Positions 1-7,445 of a stretch of 64,000 nt of DNA are shown piece after piece (within the stretch, counting starts at the first letter, position 1; the number at the start of each line of letters is the position of its first letter). A program made the translations under genes and the position numbers. Source of the DNA: Bacillus sp. FJAT-50079 (lineage in GTDB: Bacteria > Bacillota > Bacilli > Bacillales > Bacillaceae_C); the NCBI RefSeq assembly GCF_018343515.1, contig NZ_JAGYPD010000002.1, forward strand, positions 558,001 to 622,000, in the 5' to 3' direction. The notes below the pieces were generated by a model. It worked only from the letters and a program-made list of their open reading frames with translations, was not told where the DNA came from and ran no database searches.

Positions 1-98
1 TCATTTGTCGCTGCCTGAACCGATTGTGGCTCAGGCATTTGCTTACCACATGCTGAAAGGGTCATGCAAACGAATAGACAAGCAATTAATTTTTTCAT
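1..98 (-). CDS. Lipoprotein, N-terminal fragment
   Basis: Only the first 32 codons are inside the window; the gene runs off the left end. The protein starts MKKLIACLFVCMTLSAC, a short basic n-region, a hydrophobic stretch and an LSAC lipobox, so it should be lipidated at Cys17 and held on the outer face of the membrane. A strong GAGGAGG ribosome-binding site lies 5' of the ATG. In B. subtilis ylbF follows ylbE at this place, so this gene differs from that order. A YhcN/YlaJ-type spore lipoprotein is possible but cannot be tested on 32 residues. Confidence 0.75.
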   Translation of the reverse strand, partial: MKKLIACLFVCMTLSACGKQMPEPQSVQAATN

Positions 99-151
99 AC
101 GTATCACTCCTCCTCTTTAGTTTTTACTAAAGAAAGAGGTTCATGCAAAAA

Positions 152-388
152 TTATTCCGAGGCCATTGTTTGTAACATGCTCATCATCATTGAGGCCATT
201 TGTAAACCATTAGTAAATTTTTCAACTTTATGAGGAATCGTTTTTTGGAAATAATGAAGAGAAGCAATTTCAAATTGATTTAATAATTCCGGGTCTCGAG
301 AAAGCTTCCGATACCAATACGGTTGTTCACGAATCATCTGTTTTAATTCTTTTTTTGAATAAATATATTGAACAATCTCCTGCCTCAT
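152..388 (-). CDS. ylbE: YlbE-like protein
   Basis: Small cytoplasmic protein of about 78 residues, similar to B. subtilis YlbE; function unknown. The conserved core REQPYWYRKLSRDP is visible, followed by a Met-rich C-terminus (ASMMMSMLQTM). I chose the ATG at 388 because GGGGTGG lies 5 nt upstream and because YlbE in B. subtilis starts MRK. An in-frame ATG at 406 would add six residues and overlap the ylbD stop by one base. It follows ylbD closely and is probably cotranscribed with it. Confidence 0.85.
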   Translation of the reverse strand: MRQEIVQYIYSKKELKQMIREQPYWYRKLSRDPELLNQFEIASLHYFQKTIPHKVEKFTNGLQMASMMMSMLQTMASE

Positions 389-405
389 TTTCTCCACCCC
401 TATCA

Positions 406-804
406 TTAATCTTTCCGAAATGAAAATGGACTTTTTCGTTCCGCTGCTTTTGGTTGACTTTGTTCATTTCCTCCTTGAAATTGCATTAATACTCCTTGAA
501 CAGCACCGATTGCTTGACTCAAATTTTGCAGATGGTATTGAACTTGATTGGCATCCATTTTTTTCATGATTCCTGTAAATTGATCAACCCAGCTTTTTTC
601 TTCCACTTTCTCTTTTTCTTGCCCAGCTACACGCTCTCCTTTATATGCATCCCATTTTGGATCGTCCTCACCTAATAAAAACCAATCTTCATATAAATCC
701 TGCCATGTATTTTCATTATCTTTTACAGACTGACCAATTTTTGGATATTGCTTTACAAACGATTTAAACTTTTCAACTGATGGATGTAAAACCTTTCCTT
801 CCAT
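406..804 (-). CDS. ylbD: YlbD-like coat-associated protein
   Basis: About 132 residues, matching the YlbD family (annotated as putative spore coat protein). The typical N-terminal block LHPSVEKFKSFV and the ENTWQDLYEDWFLLGEDDPKWD segment are present; the C-terminus is Gln-rich (VLMQFQGGNEQSQPKAAER). The ATG at 804 is preferred over the one at 810 because GGGGTGA sits 7 nt before it. It is the promoter-proximal member of a ylbD-ylbE pair. A role in the coat is family knowledge only; nothing here shows when it is expressed. Confidence 0.85.
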   Translation of the reverse strand: MEGKVLHPSVEKFKSFVKQYPKIGQSVKDNENTWQDLYEDWFLLGEDDPKWDAYKGERVAGQEKEKVEEKSWVDQFTGIMKKMDANQVQYHLQNLSQAIGAVQGVLMQFQGGNEQSQPKAAERKSPFSFRKD

Positions 805-1165
805 AACCATTCACCCCAAGTAATTACTCCTTATATTACACTATGATGCAAACAAGGCGAATGTGCATAGGAAAGCCATTTGCTGTTTTTTCGAATGAAA
901 AATTTAATAGCCGGCTACAAACTTGTATTTTGCCTTAAAATTTAAGCTAGAGCTTTGAAATTTGGGCTTTAGCTTCAAAAATCTCAAGAGTTGAATTAAA
1001 TTCTTAAAAAGCTACGATCTCTACTTTTTACAATCCAGTTTTAATAGACCAACATTAATTTGTCACTTCCTCAAGACATTGTATATATCGTGCAAGCGTT
1101 AATCTAGTCTCCAAGCACAAATATGTTAACAGGAAGATATTTTGTGAAAAACATTTATTTTCTTA
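805..1165. other. Intergenic region, no gene seen
   Basis: A 361-bp AT-rich gap between ylbD and the ylbC terminator. It has some imperfect AAGCT-rich inverted repeats around 945-985 but no ORF with a ribosome-binding site and no clear promoter that I could identify. The ylbDE promoter should lie near its left end. Confidence 0.5.
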
Positions 1166-1208
1166 CTGAAAAAGGATGACTCATGGCGTTTCGCCTTTAG
1201 TCATCCTT
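1166..1208 (-). terminator. Terminator of ylbC
   Basis: Perfect 10-bp stem AAGGATGACT / AGTCATCCTT (1172-1181 with 1199-1208), with an inner GGCGAAACGCC hairpin in the loop, then a T-rich tract on the minus strand. The stem overlaps the ylbC stop codon. Confidence 0.85.
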
Positions 1209-2264
1209 TGAGGTAAGAAAGTTTTGCGTATAATATTTTTTATAAACCCCTACTCCTAACTCCGTGAACTCCTTTTCAAGCAATGATTTACGGTGGCTTT
1301 CTGAATTCAACCATCCATCAACTGCTGCTGGCCCATCCGCATAATCAGCGGCAATGTTTTCACCAGCTTGCTGGAATTCAATTTCTTCTGCTTCTAATCT
1401 TGATGCAAGGTCGCCGTATTCGGGTGATTCGTGAGCAAAGAAACTATTAAGTGCCATATCCATACTATGTTTATATGCCACTTCCGCTACTTGTTCATTC
1501 CATTCAAGCGGCTGTAAATCAAACCTTTGGCGAATGACATTTGAAATATCAAAGATTTGGTTGGCGCTGCCTCTTTCAATTTCCTTCCACATCTCTTCGT
1601 CTGGTGTCATAGGCGCTTGAAAATCACCACGATAATATAGTTCATATGGACGCTGTTTGATAAGCGTATCTTTGTCAAAAAAACGAATGCTTGACAATGA
1701 TCCGGAATATTTATCAATGATCAATTGTGCGTATATATCATCAAGTTGTACAAGTGGGCGAATATTTAAATCTTCTTCCGAAAGTTCAAAGCGATATGTT
1801 CCTTTCACAGATGCAACCGTTATCTCTGTTTCCAATAAGGTTGTTCTGTATATTTCTTCAATCGTCTGACCGATCTGAAATGGCGCAACATTTAACTTGC
1901 TTCCAAGCGCGTAAATGGTTACGACATAACCATCTTGCACCCCTACTTGCATATATGTATTTGCATAGTCATAATAAATCCACCATTCATAGCCATATGC
2001 TGACGGATCTTTGCGTATAGGCTCCCCATATACATGAATAAGCTGATCCGTTGATTGGCCGATATACGTTGCTAATCCTTCTTCTAATTGAACGGTTGGA
2101 TCAACACTATCAAGGTCATTTTCATTATTTATATCGTATTTCGGTGGTTTAGCATAATTATCGTCTTGCAATAACTGTTGATCATCGGACTCGGAATAAT
2201 AATAAATACTAATAAGGAATACAATGGTTGAAATGACCATGACACGAAATAATGTACGCAGCAA
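1197..2264 (-). CDS. ylbC: YlbC, CAP-domain membrane protein
   Basis: 355-residue protein with an N-terminal membrane anchor (about residues 8-24), a middle region like the CAP-associated N-terminal domain of Bacillus, and a C-terminal CAP/SCP domain. CAP landmarks are HSMDMALNSFFAHESP, GENIAADYADG and the trailing YTQNF. Proteins of this type are extracellular; YlbC's own function is unknown. The best start is a TTG at 2264 with AAAGGAGAG a few bases upstream; an ATG 17 codons further up lacks such a site. In B. subtilis ylbC lies in the same neighbourhood. Confidence 0.88.
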   Translation of the reverse strand: MLRTLFRVMVISTIVFLISIYYYSESDDQQLLQDDNYAKPPKYDINNENDLDSVDPTVQLEEGLATYIGQSTDQLIHVYGEPIRKDPSAYGYEWWIYYDYANTYMQVGVQDGYVVTIYALGSKLNVAPFQIGQTIEEIYRTTLLETEITVASVKGTYRFELSEEDLNIRPLVQLDDIYAQLIIDKYSGSLSSIRFFDKDTLIKQRPYELYYRGDFQAPMTPDEEMWKEIERGSANQIFDISNVIRQRFDLQPLEWNEQVAEVAYKHSMDMALNSFFAHESPEYGDLASRLEAEEIEFQQAGENIAADYADGPAAVDGWLNSESHRKSLLEKEFTELGVGVYKKYYTQNFLTSKDD

Positions 2265-2528
2265 TATCTCTCCTTTCAATCCATACAAGATACAACAAAT
2301 GATGACAAGTTTCACTTTATTATATCATTAATAACGCGTCTACCAAATAGAGAGTAATGAATTTACATAGGATTAAGACGATTTTATCATCATTTAGCTT
2401 AATCATACATATTAACTTCATTTCGTTGCAACATCTACGTTTTTCGACTATTATTAAACTTGGAGCAAATGTAATATTAACTGTACATAAACAGCGAAAA
2501 ATGATCTGATATTAGGAGGGAACGAATT

Positions 2529-2888
2529 ATGAGATTTGAAAATAGTGGAATCGAATCATTAAAAGTAGATTTAAAACGTCTTGATGAAATCATGGATCAT
2601 AATGGGATGATCCGCGCGGGTCAATGGGATTATGAAAGAGTTACATACGATCATAAATTCCAAATTAAAGAAGGAATATACTATTTCAGAATTCAAGGTT
2701 ATGCCGTACAAGGGGATGTGGGTGCAAATGATGCAGTAATCCAACTAATGACACCACTCCTTGGAAAACATTATTACCCACACGGCGTTGAGTATGGGGA
2801 GGATGAATTTTTCCCTGAGCAATTAGTAAAAAAATGCAATCAAATGCTGAAAAAAATCAAAGAGGAAACGGCCGTTTTTGCCGAGTGA
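2529..2888 (+). CDS. YugN-like family protein
   Basis: 119-residue cytoplasmic protein of the YugN-like family, function unknown. It has the family's small alpha/beta pattern with KEGIYYFRIQGYAVQGDVG in the centre and HYYPHGVEYGEDEFFP near the C-terminus. The ATG at 2529 is preceded by TTAGGAGGGAACGAATT, a strong ribosome-binding site. It is a single-gene unit, divergent from ylbC and closed by a hairpin at 2899-2936. Confidence 0.85.
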   Translation: MRFENSGIESLKVDLKRLDEIMDHNGMIRAGQWDYERVTYDHKFQIKEGIYYFRIQGYAVQGDVGANDAVIQLMTPLLGKHYYPHGVEYGEDEFFPEQLVKKCNQMLKKIKEETAVFAE

Positions 2889-2898
2889 TCCTTTAGCC

Positions 2899-2936
2899 AA
2901 AAAATGACTCATAGATGCTTATGAGTCATTTTTTTC
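2899..2936 (+). terminator. Terminator after the YugN-like gene
   Basis: AAAAATGACTCATA / TATGAGTCATTTTTTT stem with a short loop and seven Ts. The stem is flanked by A and T runs, so it could also work on the minus strand. Confidence 0.9.
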
Positions 2937-3009
2937 TGGATTAATTACGCCTTGGTGTAATTGTGTATGTTTTCATCCCGCCACATATTGTGTCCGGACA
3001 CTTCTAGTG

Positions 3010-4179
3010 TTAAAAGAAATCTGGAAAATACGTAGATTGCTTCGGTACAATACCGGCTAATTCCAATACTTGCTCAATAGGTCCGAGTATTTCCCCGATA
3101 TCACTTAATTGCTGAGCAGTTTGGTAGCCTAATAATAATGCTGTCAATGCATTAATTGTTAATGTGAGGCACTTTTCTCTCTGCTGTTCACTCACATTTC
3201 TTACTTTTTTAATGCTTTGACGTGAAATTTCATAAACTCCTTCATTCCAAGGTGCATAAGGATCTTCGATATGTAATTGCAGCGAATCATCAGATTGAAT
3301 TTGAAAAGGATACTGTAATAAATACGCTTCAACATCAACAATTCGCGTCATAAAATAAGGTGTAAGCTCTGTTTTCACTTGAGGATTTTTTAATGTGTAC
3401 AGTAAAGGCTCATCCTTGTTAATATTCATTGTTAACGTATCAATCATCGAATCGTGTTGACAAACAAATCGCCATAGTTCTGTGCGCGCTTCATGTTGCA
3501 AAATAATGAACTCCTTTACTTCCATTCTCCTCTCCTTCACATCATAAAGGAGGTAACCAAGGGGCTCTCCCTTTTCTCCAAAATAAATGGCGGCTGCCAC
3601 ATTCTTTAGCACACTTTTCTGCCACCATTCTTTTGATCTTACTAACATACCGGAATGACTTTGAGCAAAAGCATCATAAATATCATGTAACGCTTCATGG
3701 AATTGTTCCTTGCGCAAACGTATGATTTTTCCACCTATTTTGTCGCTATTAATCGGAATAAGATCCGCCTGCTTCATCTGTACCCGTATATTTTCGGAAA
3801 AGATTTCATAACCAAATTTTCGATAAAAACTAATTGAGAAAGGATGAAGCATTGATAATAGTTGCCCATTCTTTCTCATTTCCTCTAAAGAAGCAAGCAA
3901 TAATTGCTTCACATAGCCTCTTCTTCTATATTCGGGATATGTTGAAACACTAGCTATACCACCCATTTTGATGGGCTCACTTCGTTGATACACTTGAAAC
4001 GGTCGTATATGTAGCTTTGCTGCTAATTGATTGTTTTCATAGATACCAAGAATTTGATGCTCCTTTAAATTATGCCTTTTTTCTTCCAGCTCTTTATCTG
4101 ATAAATCATATTGAAACGCATACATCGATAATTGAAAGATTTCCTGCCATTGATCATGACTTACTTTTATTACATCCAT
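3010..4179 (-). CDS. Eis-like GNAT acetyltransferase
   Basis: 389-residue protein of the Eis-like (COG4552) acetyltransferase type: an N-terminal GNAT fold, a second GNAT-like middle part and a C-terminal SCP2-like part. The acetyl-CoA site is visible as VSTYPEYRRRGYVKQLL (R/Q-x-x-G-x-G/A variant), followed by MLHPFSISFYRKFGYE. Eis proteins acetylate amines such as aminoglycosides or lysines; the substrate here is unknown. The ATG at 4179 has AAAGGAGC upstream; a longer start at 4200 has no such site. It is probably read after its own promoter. Confidence 0.85.
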   Translation of the reverse strand: MDVIKVSHDQWQEIFQLSMYAFQYDLSDKELEEKRHNLKEHQILGIYENNQLAAKLHIRPFQVYQRSEPIKMGGIASVSTYPEYRRRGYVKQLLLASLEEMRKNGQLLSMLHPFSISFYRKFGYEIFSENIRVQMKQADLIPINSDKIGGKIIRLRKEQFHEALHDIYDAFAQSHSGMLVRSKEWWQKSVLKNVAAAIYFGEKGEPLGYLLYDVKERRMEVKEFIILQHEARTELWRFVCQHDSMIDTLTMNINKDEPLLYTLKNPQVKTELTPYFMTRIVDVEAYLLQYPFQIQSDDSLQLHIEDPYAPWNEGVYEISRQSIKKVRNVSEQQREKCLTLTINALTALLLGYQTAQQLSDIGEILGPIEQVLELAGIVPKQSTYFPDFF

Positions 4180-4198
4180 GATGAATGCTCCTTTATAC

Positions 4199-4232
4199 AA
4201 AAAATGAGGCCATCCTTGACATGAAGCCTCGG
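4199..4232 (-). terminator. Terminator after yozB
   Basis: GAGGC / GCCTC stem with a 15-nt loop followed by ATTTTTTG on the minus strand, between the DUF420 gene and the acetyltransferase. A modest stem, but well placed. Confidence 0.55.
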
Positions 4233-4244
4233 ACAGCCTTTTGT

Positions 4245-4715
4245 TTAAAAACCTAGAATTGCTTTAATTAGTGAGGTTGTTTCTCCACCTTGATAAATAA
4301 CATAGAGCAATAAATAAACAAGAACACCTGTAATAGCAGTGAAAAACCAAATGACGCTTGTAATCGGCCCTAATTTTCTATGCTTATCGAGCCTATCTTT
4401 GTAGCCTGTCCAAAGTGAAATAACACCAAGCACACCGCCGGTTGTTGCAAGGAAAATATGGAAAACTAAAAATACTGTATAAAATATTTTATATTCGTCT
4501 GGACCGCCAAAGGAAGTATTTCCTACGAAGATCGTTCGGCTTGCATATAAAATAAAAAAGATTAATGCAAAAATTCCTGCACGAGTCATTGCTTTTTTAT
4601 GGCCCTCAATATCACGTTTTTTAATTTTCAGCCAACCAATTGCAACGAAAATAGCGCTGAGTACAATAAATGCTGTGCTAATAGTCGGTAAAATGGGAAC
4701 TATCATAATATACAT
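4245..4715 (-). CDS. yozB: YozB/CtaM (DUF420) oxidase biogenesis protein
   Basis: 156-residue membrane protein of the DUF420 family with four hydrophobic segments (about 5-25, 47-65, 80-105, 122-145). The typical MPILPT-like start is seen as VPILPTISTAFIVLSA, and conserved histidines occur in segments 2-3 and in the loop (HKKAM, FHIFLATTGG, KHRKLG). CtaM, the Staphylococcus aureus member, is needed for aa3-type oxidase function. The position 26 bp after ctaG fits that role. Start at 4715 is assumed; an ATG nine bases inside is possible. Confidence 0.85.
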   Translation of the reverse strand: MYIMIVPILPTISTAFIVLSAIFVAIGWLKIKKRDIEGHKKAMTRAGIFALIFFILYASRTIFVGNTSFGGPDEYKIFYTVFLVFHIFLATTGGVLGVISLWTGYKDRLDKHRKLGPITSVIWFFTAITGVLVYLLLYVIYQGGETTSLIKAILGF

Positions 4716-4741
4716 TCATCCTATCTATTCATCTTTAAGGA

Positions 4742-5665
4742 TCATTCAACCGTTTGAGGATTATTATGTTTTAATAATGCTTCCTCATTAATTTGTTCAG
4801 CTTCTTCTTGTTCCTTTTTAAACCATTCAAAGAAGATTTTAATGAGCATCGTACCGAGAACAATCTCTTGGATGATTTTCATTAGTACACCGCCAAGCTG
4901 CTGATCCTCCTGGGCTGGCATATTCGAAAATAACTCAGGGCCGGAAATTGATAAGCCCGCTAGGCTTGACAATGTGCTGCCCGGAACACATAATTCCATT
5001 GCTTTCATCCACATTTCTCCATCTGTATATGTAGCATACATAGCTACTGGAGCAAAAATAATTAACCCACATGCAGGGGTAAGTAGAACGCCGTCACCAA
5101 TAATGTATCCAAGTTTTTTCAACCCGTGCAATTGATATTGCCCCTCTAGTTTATTTAATAATGGCCACCATAAGAAGATCGCTAAAATGAACAATAATAC
5201 TGTATAGAGCGAATGAATAACAATGTTCATTTTGACTGCATCCATAACCATTGGAATATGATAGATAGAGAAAATTCCATTAAACACGATTAAAGCAATA
5301 AGCGGCTTTGTAAAGAACGAAAAAATCGGCTTAATAAATCGATGCTCAATCACTTGTCTCCACACCCAATTTGGAATACTTACAACTAATAATGGCGGGA
5401 TTACTAAGTAAAGAAAAGCCATTTGAATCATATGAAAGGTAAACATAATATGGGCAATTAAATCAACAGGCGAACCTTTAATAACATAGAGTAGGATCAT
5501 CGCAATACTAAATATAATTCCCTGACTTTTTTTCAGCGGTTCGCTATCTTTAAATTGATGTCTTTTTTTAACAGTTAAATAAAAAAAGCCGATAGTTATT
5601 AATAAAACGAATATCATAAAATAAGGACTCCATAATGCCCGGAATCCGAAAATACTTAAAGGCAT
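4742..5665 (-). CDS. ctaG: CtaG, caa3 oxidase assembly factor
   Basis: 307-residue integral membrane protein of the caa3_CtaG family with about seven hydrophobic segments. CtaG is required to make active caa3 oxidase, probably at the copper-B site of subunit I. Visible family features are HIMFTFHMIQM, PPLLVVSIP and PACGLIIFAPVAMYATYTDG. In B. subtilis ctaG follows ctaF directly; here 814 bp, a terminator and a repeat array separate them, and a good sigma-A promoter lies 40 bp upstream. Thus it is probably transcribed with yozB rather than with ctaCDEF. Confidence 0.92.
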   Translation of the reverse strand: MPLSIFGFRALWSPYFMIFVLLITIGFFYLTVKKRHQFKDSEPLKKSQGIIFSIAMILLYVIKGSPVDLIAHIMFTFHMIQMAFLYLVIPPLLVVSIPNWVWRQVIEHRFIKPIFSFFTKPLIALIVFNGIFSIYHIPMVMDAVKMNIVIHSLYTVLLFILAIFLWWPLLNKLEGQYQLHGLKKLGYIIGDGVLLTPACGLIIFAPVAMYATYTDGEMWMKAMELCVPGSTLSSLAGLSISGPELFSNMPAQEDQQLGGVLMKIIQEIVLGTMLIKIFFEWFKKEQEEAEQINEEALLKHNNPQTVE

Positions 5666-5704
5666 AACACCTTCACCTCTTCTTTCGCTTTGATCCTACC
5701 ATCT

Positions 5705-5733
5705 ATTATACGTTTCGCGAATAAATAGTTCAA
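5705..5733 (-). promoter_or_regulatory. Sigma-A promoter for ctaG-yozB
   Basis: On the minus strand TTGAAC (5733-5728), a 17-bp spacer and TATAAT (5710-5705). The -10 box is a full consensus match. Predicted start is near 5698, about 33 nt before the ctaG ATG. Confidence 0.8.
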
Positions 5734-5884
5734 TGTAACGCAATTGACAAGTTAATGACAATCGTGAAAGTGACCAATACAATTAGAATTTGAATCCTTT
5801 AACCCTCAACATAAAATGAAGATTGTATGAGATCGACCTATCTTTCATTGGTCGCGTGTAACGTTAAAAGGGGCTATTTGTGGA

Positions 5885-6268
5885 TGCCTTATGGACGTGG
5901 TTTGAGAAGGCTTCTTATGGACAAGGGTTTACGATTTTGAAGAACTACTGTCCATTAGAGGGCTCCTTATGGACAGAGGTTGCGATTTTGAAGTACTTAC
6001 GGTCCATTAGAGGGTTCCTTACTGTCCATTAGAGGGTTCCTTATGGACAGGCTTTTCGATTTTGAAGTACTTACTGTCCATTAGAGGGCTCCTTATGGAC
6101 AGGCTTTACGATTTTGAAGTACTTACTGTCCATTAGAGGGTTCCTTATGGACGGAGTTCGATTTTGAAGAACTACCGTCCATTAGAAGGTTCCTTATGGA
6201 CGGAGGTTGCGATTTTGAAGTACTTACGGTCCATTAGAACGTTCCTTATGGACGGAGGTTGCGATTTT
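5885..6268. repeat. Tandem 52-bp hairpin repeat, array 1
   Basis: About seven units of ~52 bp plus a truncated ~22-bp unit at 6001-6023. Each junction carries CTGTCCATTAG then CTTATGGACAG, an 8-bp inverted repeat around a 12-13-nt loop, followed by a spacer with GATTTTGAAGTACTTA. Seven GTCCATTAG and eight TTATGGAC copies can be counted. The array fills most of the gap between the ctaF terminator and the ctaG promoter. It has no coding potential that I trust. Related arrays lie at 27531 and 42864. Confidence 0.9.
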
Positions 6269-6441
6269 CACCGCCAAGATCAATAATAGAACGATTAATG
6301 ATCTTGGCGGATACACTGTGGCAGAATCACAAAGTTTCTAAGCTTTTAAGAAAAATCAGTCAATAAAGACGTAGATGAATTTCAGTTCGACGCTTCTTTC
6401 GTGGTTCTTCCAAGAACAGCCTTAAAGAAATTTATTCATTC

Positions 6442-6473
6442 AAAAAAAAGATCAGCAATATGCTGATCTTTTT
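6442..6473 (-). terminator. Terminator of ctaCDEF
   Basis: AAGATCAGCA / TGCTGATCTT hairpin with a tight loop and a long T run on the minus strand, just after the ctaF stop codon. Confidence 0.93.
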
Positions 6474-6479
6474 TTTTTC

Positions 6480-6812
6480 TTACCACCAAACAATTGTTAG
6501 GAAACAAACAATTGTGGCGAAACCAATAATGACTCCTCCGTATATAAACAGTTGTGGAGCTTCATGCCCTTTTTGGTTCATATGCATGAAATAATACAAT
6601 TGGAAAATAACCTGTACAGCTGCTAGCAATAGGATAACTGGAATCACGAACCATTTATCGAAGCCAGCATACACTGCGCCGAACGCAACGAGCGTTAAAA
6701 AGATTGAGATTGCAAATGAAATGACTTGATGACGCATTTCTTCTGCATTTCTTTTTCGGCGGTATTCATATTCGATTTGAGAGCTGTTAGAATTCAAGTG
6801 TTGGTTTTCCAT
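6480..6812 (-). CDS. ctaF: Cytochrome c oxidase subunit IV
   Basis: 110-residue subunit with three hydrophobic segments, typical of the short bacterial subunit IV (COX4 pro-type). Landmarks are FDKWFVIPVILLLAAVQVIFQLYYFMHM and the closing TIVWW. It has no redox centre; it stabilises the caa3 complex. It starts 3 bp after the ctaE stop with GGTGGGAT upstream, so it is translated in the ctaC-D-E-F operon, and a strong terminator follows. Confidence 0.93.
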   Translation of the reverse strand: MENQHLNSNSSQIEYEYRRKRNAEEMRHQVISFAISIFLTLVAFGAVYAGFDKWFVIPVILLLAAVQVIFQLYYFMHMNQKGHEAPQLFIYGGVIIGFATIVCFLTIVWW

Positions 6813-6815
6813 CTC

Positions 6816-7445
6816 TTATCCCACCATTCCCATTAAATATACAACCGTAAAGATAAATACCCACACAACGTCAATGAAGTGCCAGTATAAACTTGCAATG
6901 TAAAACTTTGGAGCGTTCGCTAAATTCAATCCACGTTTTGAATTTCGTACCATTAAAGCAATAAGCCAACCTAGACCAAATACAACGTGTCCTCCGTGGA
7001 AGCCAACGAGTGTATAGAACGCTGAGCTAAATGCACTCGATGTATAGCCGAAGCCAAGTTCAGTCGTATAATGATAGAACTCGTAAATTTCAAAGCCAAG
7101 GAATGTTAATCCTAATGCAACGGTAATGATCAACCAAAGCTGCATTTTTTTGAAATTAAAGTTTTTCATATGGTACATCGCATACACGCTCGTAATTGAG
7201 CTCGTAAGTAAAACCATCGTCATGATAAATGCCAACGGTAGTGCAAACACATCCGTTGAAATTAATTCTGACTTCGAAGGAACTTTGTCTTTCAATGCCA
7301 AATATGTTGCAAAGAACGAGGCAAAGAGTACGGTTTCTCCGCCAAGAAAGAACCAGAACCCTAAAAATTTATTTTTCCCTTCAAGGGTTGCTCTTTCAGG
7401 TGATTCAGGCCATGTTTTTGGTGTAAATTGTTGTTCAACATGCAT
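6816..7445 (-). CDS. ctaE: Cytochrome c oxidase subunit III
   Basis: 209-residue membrane protein with five hydrophobic segments, as in the short Bacillus subunit III. Family blocks GFWFFLGGETVLFASFFATYLAL, FHGGHVVFGLGWL and YWHFIDVVWVFIFTVVYL are visible, including the conserved Glu and His-rich loop. Part of the caa3 oxidase in the cytoplasmic membrane. The ATG overlaps the ctaD stop codon by one base (TAATG), which suggests translational coupling. Confidence 0.95.
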   Translation of the reverse strand: MHVEQQFTPKTWPESPERATLEGKNKFLGFWFFLGGETVLFASFFATYLALKDKVPSKSELISTDVFALPLAFIMTMVLLTSSITSVYAMYHMKNFNFKKMQLWLIITVALGLTFLGFEIYEFYHYTTELGFGYTSSAFSSAFYTLVGFHGGHVVFGLGWLIALMVRNSKRGLNLANAPKFYIASLYWHFIDVVWVFIFTVVYLMGMVG

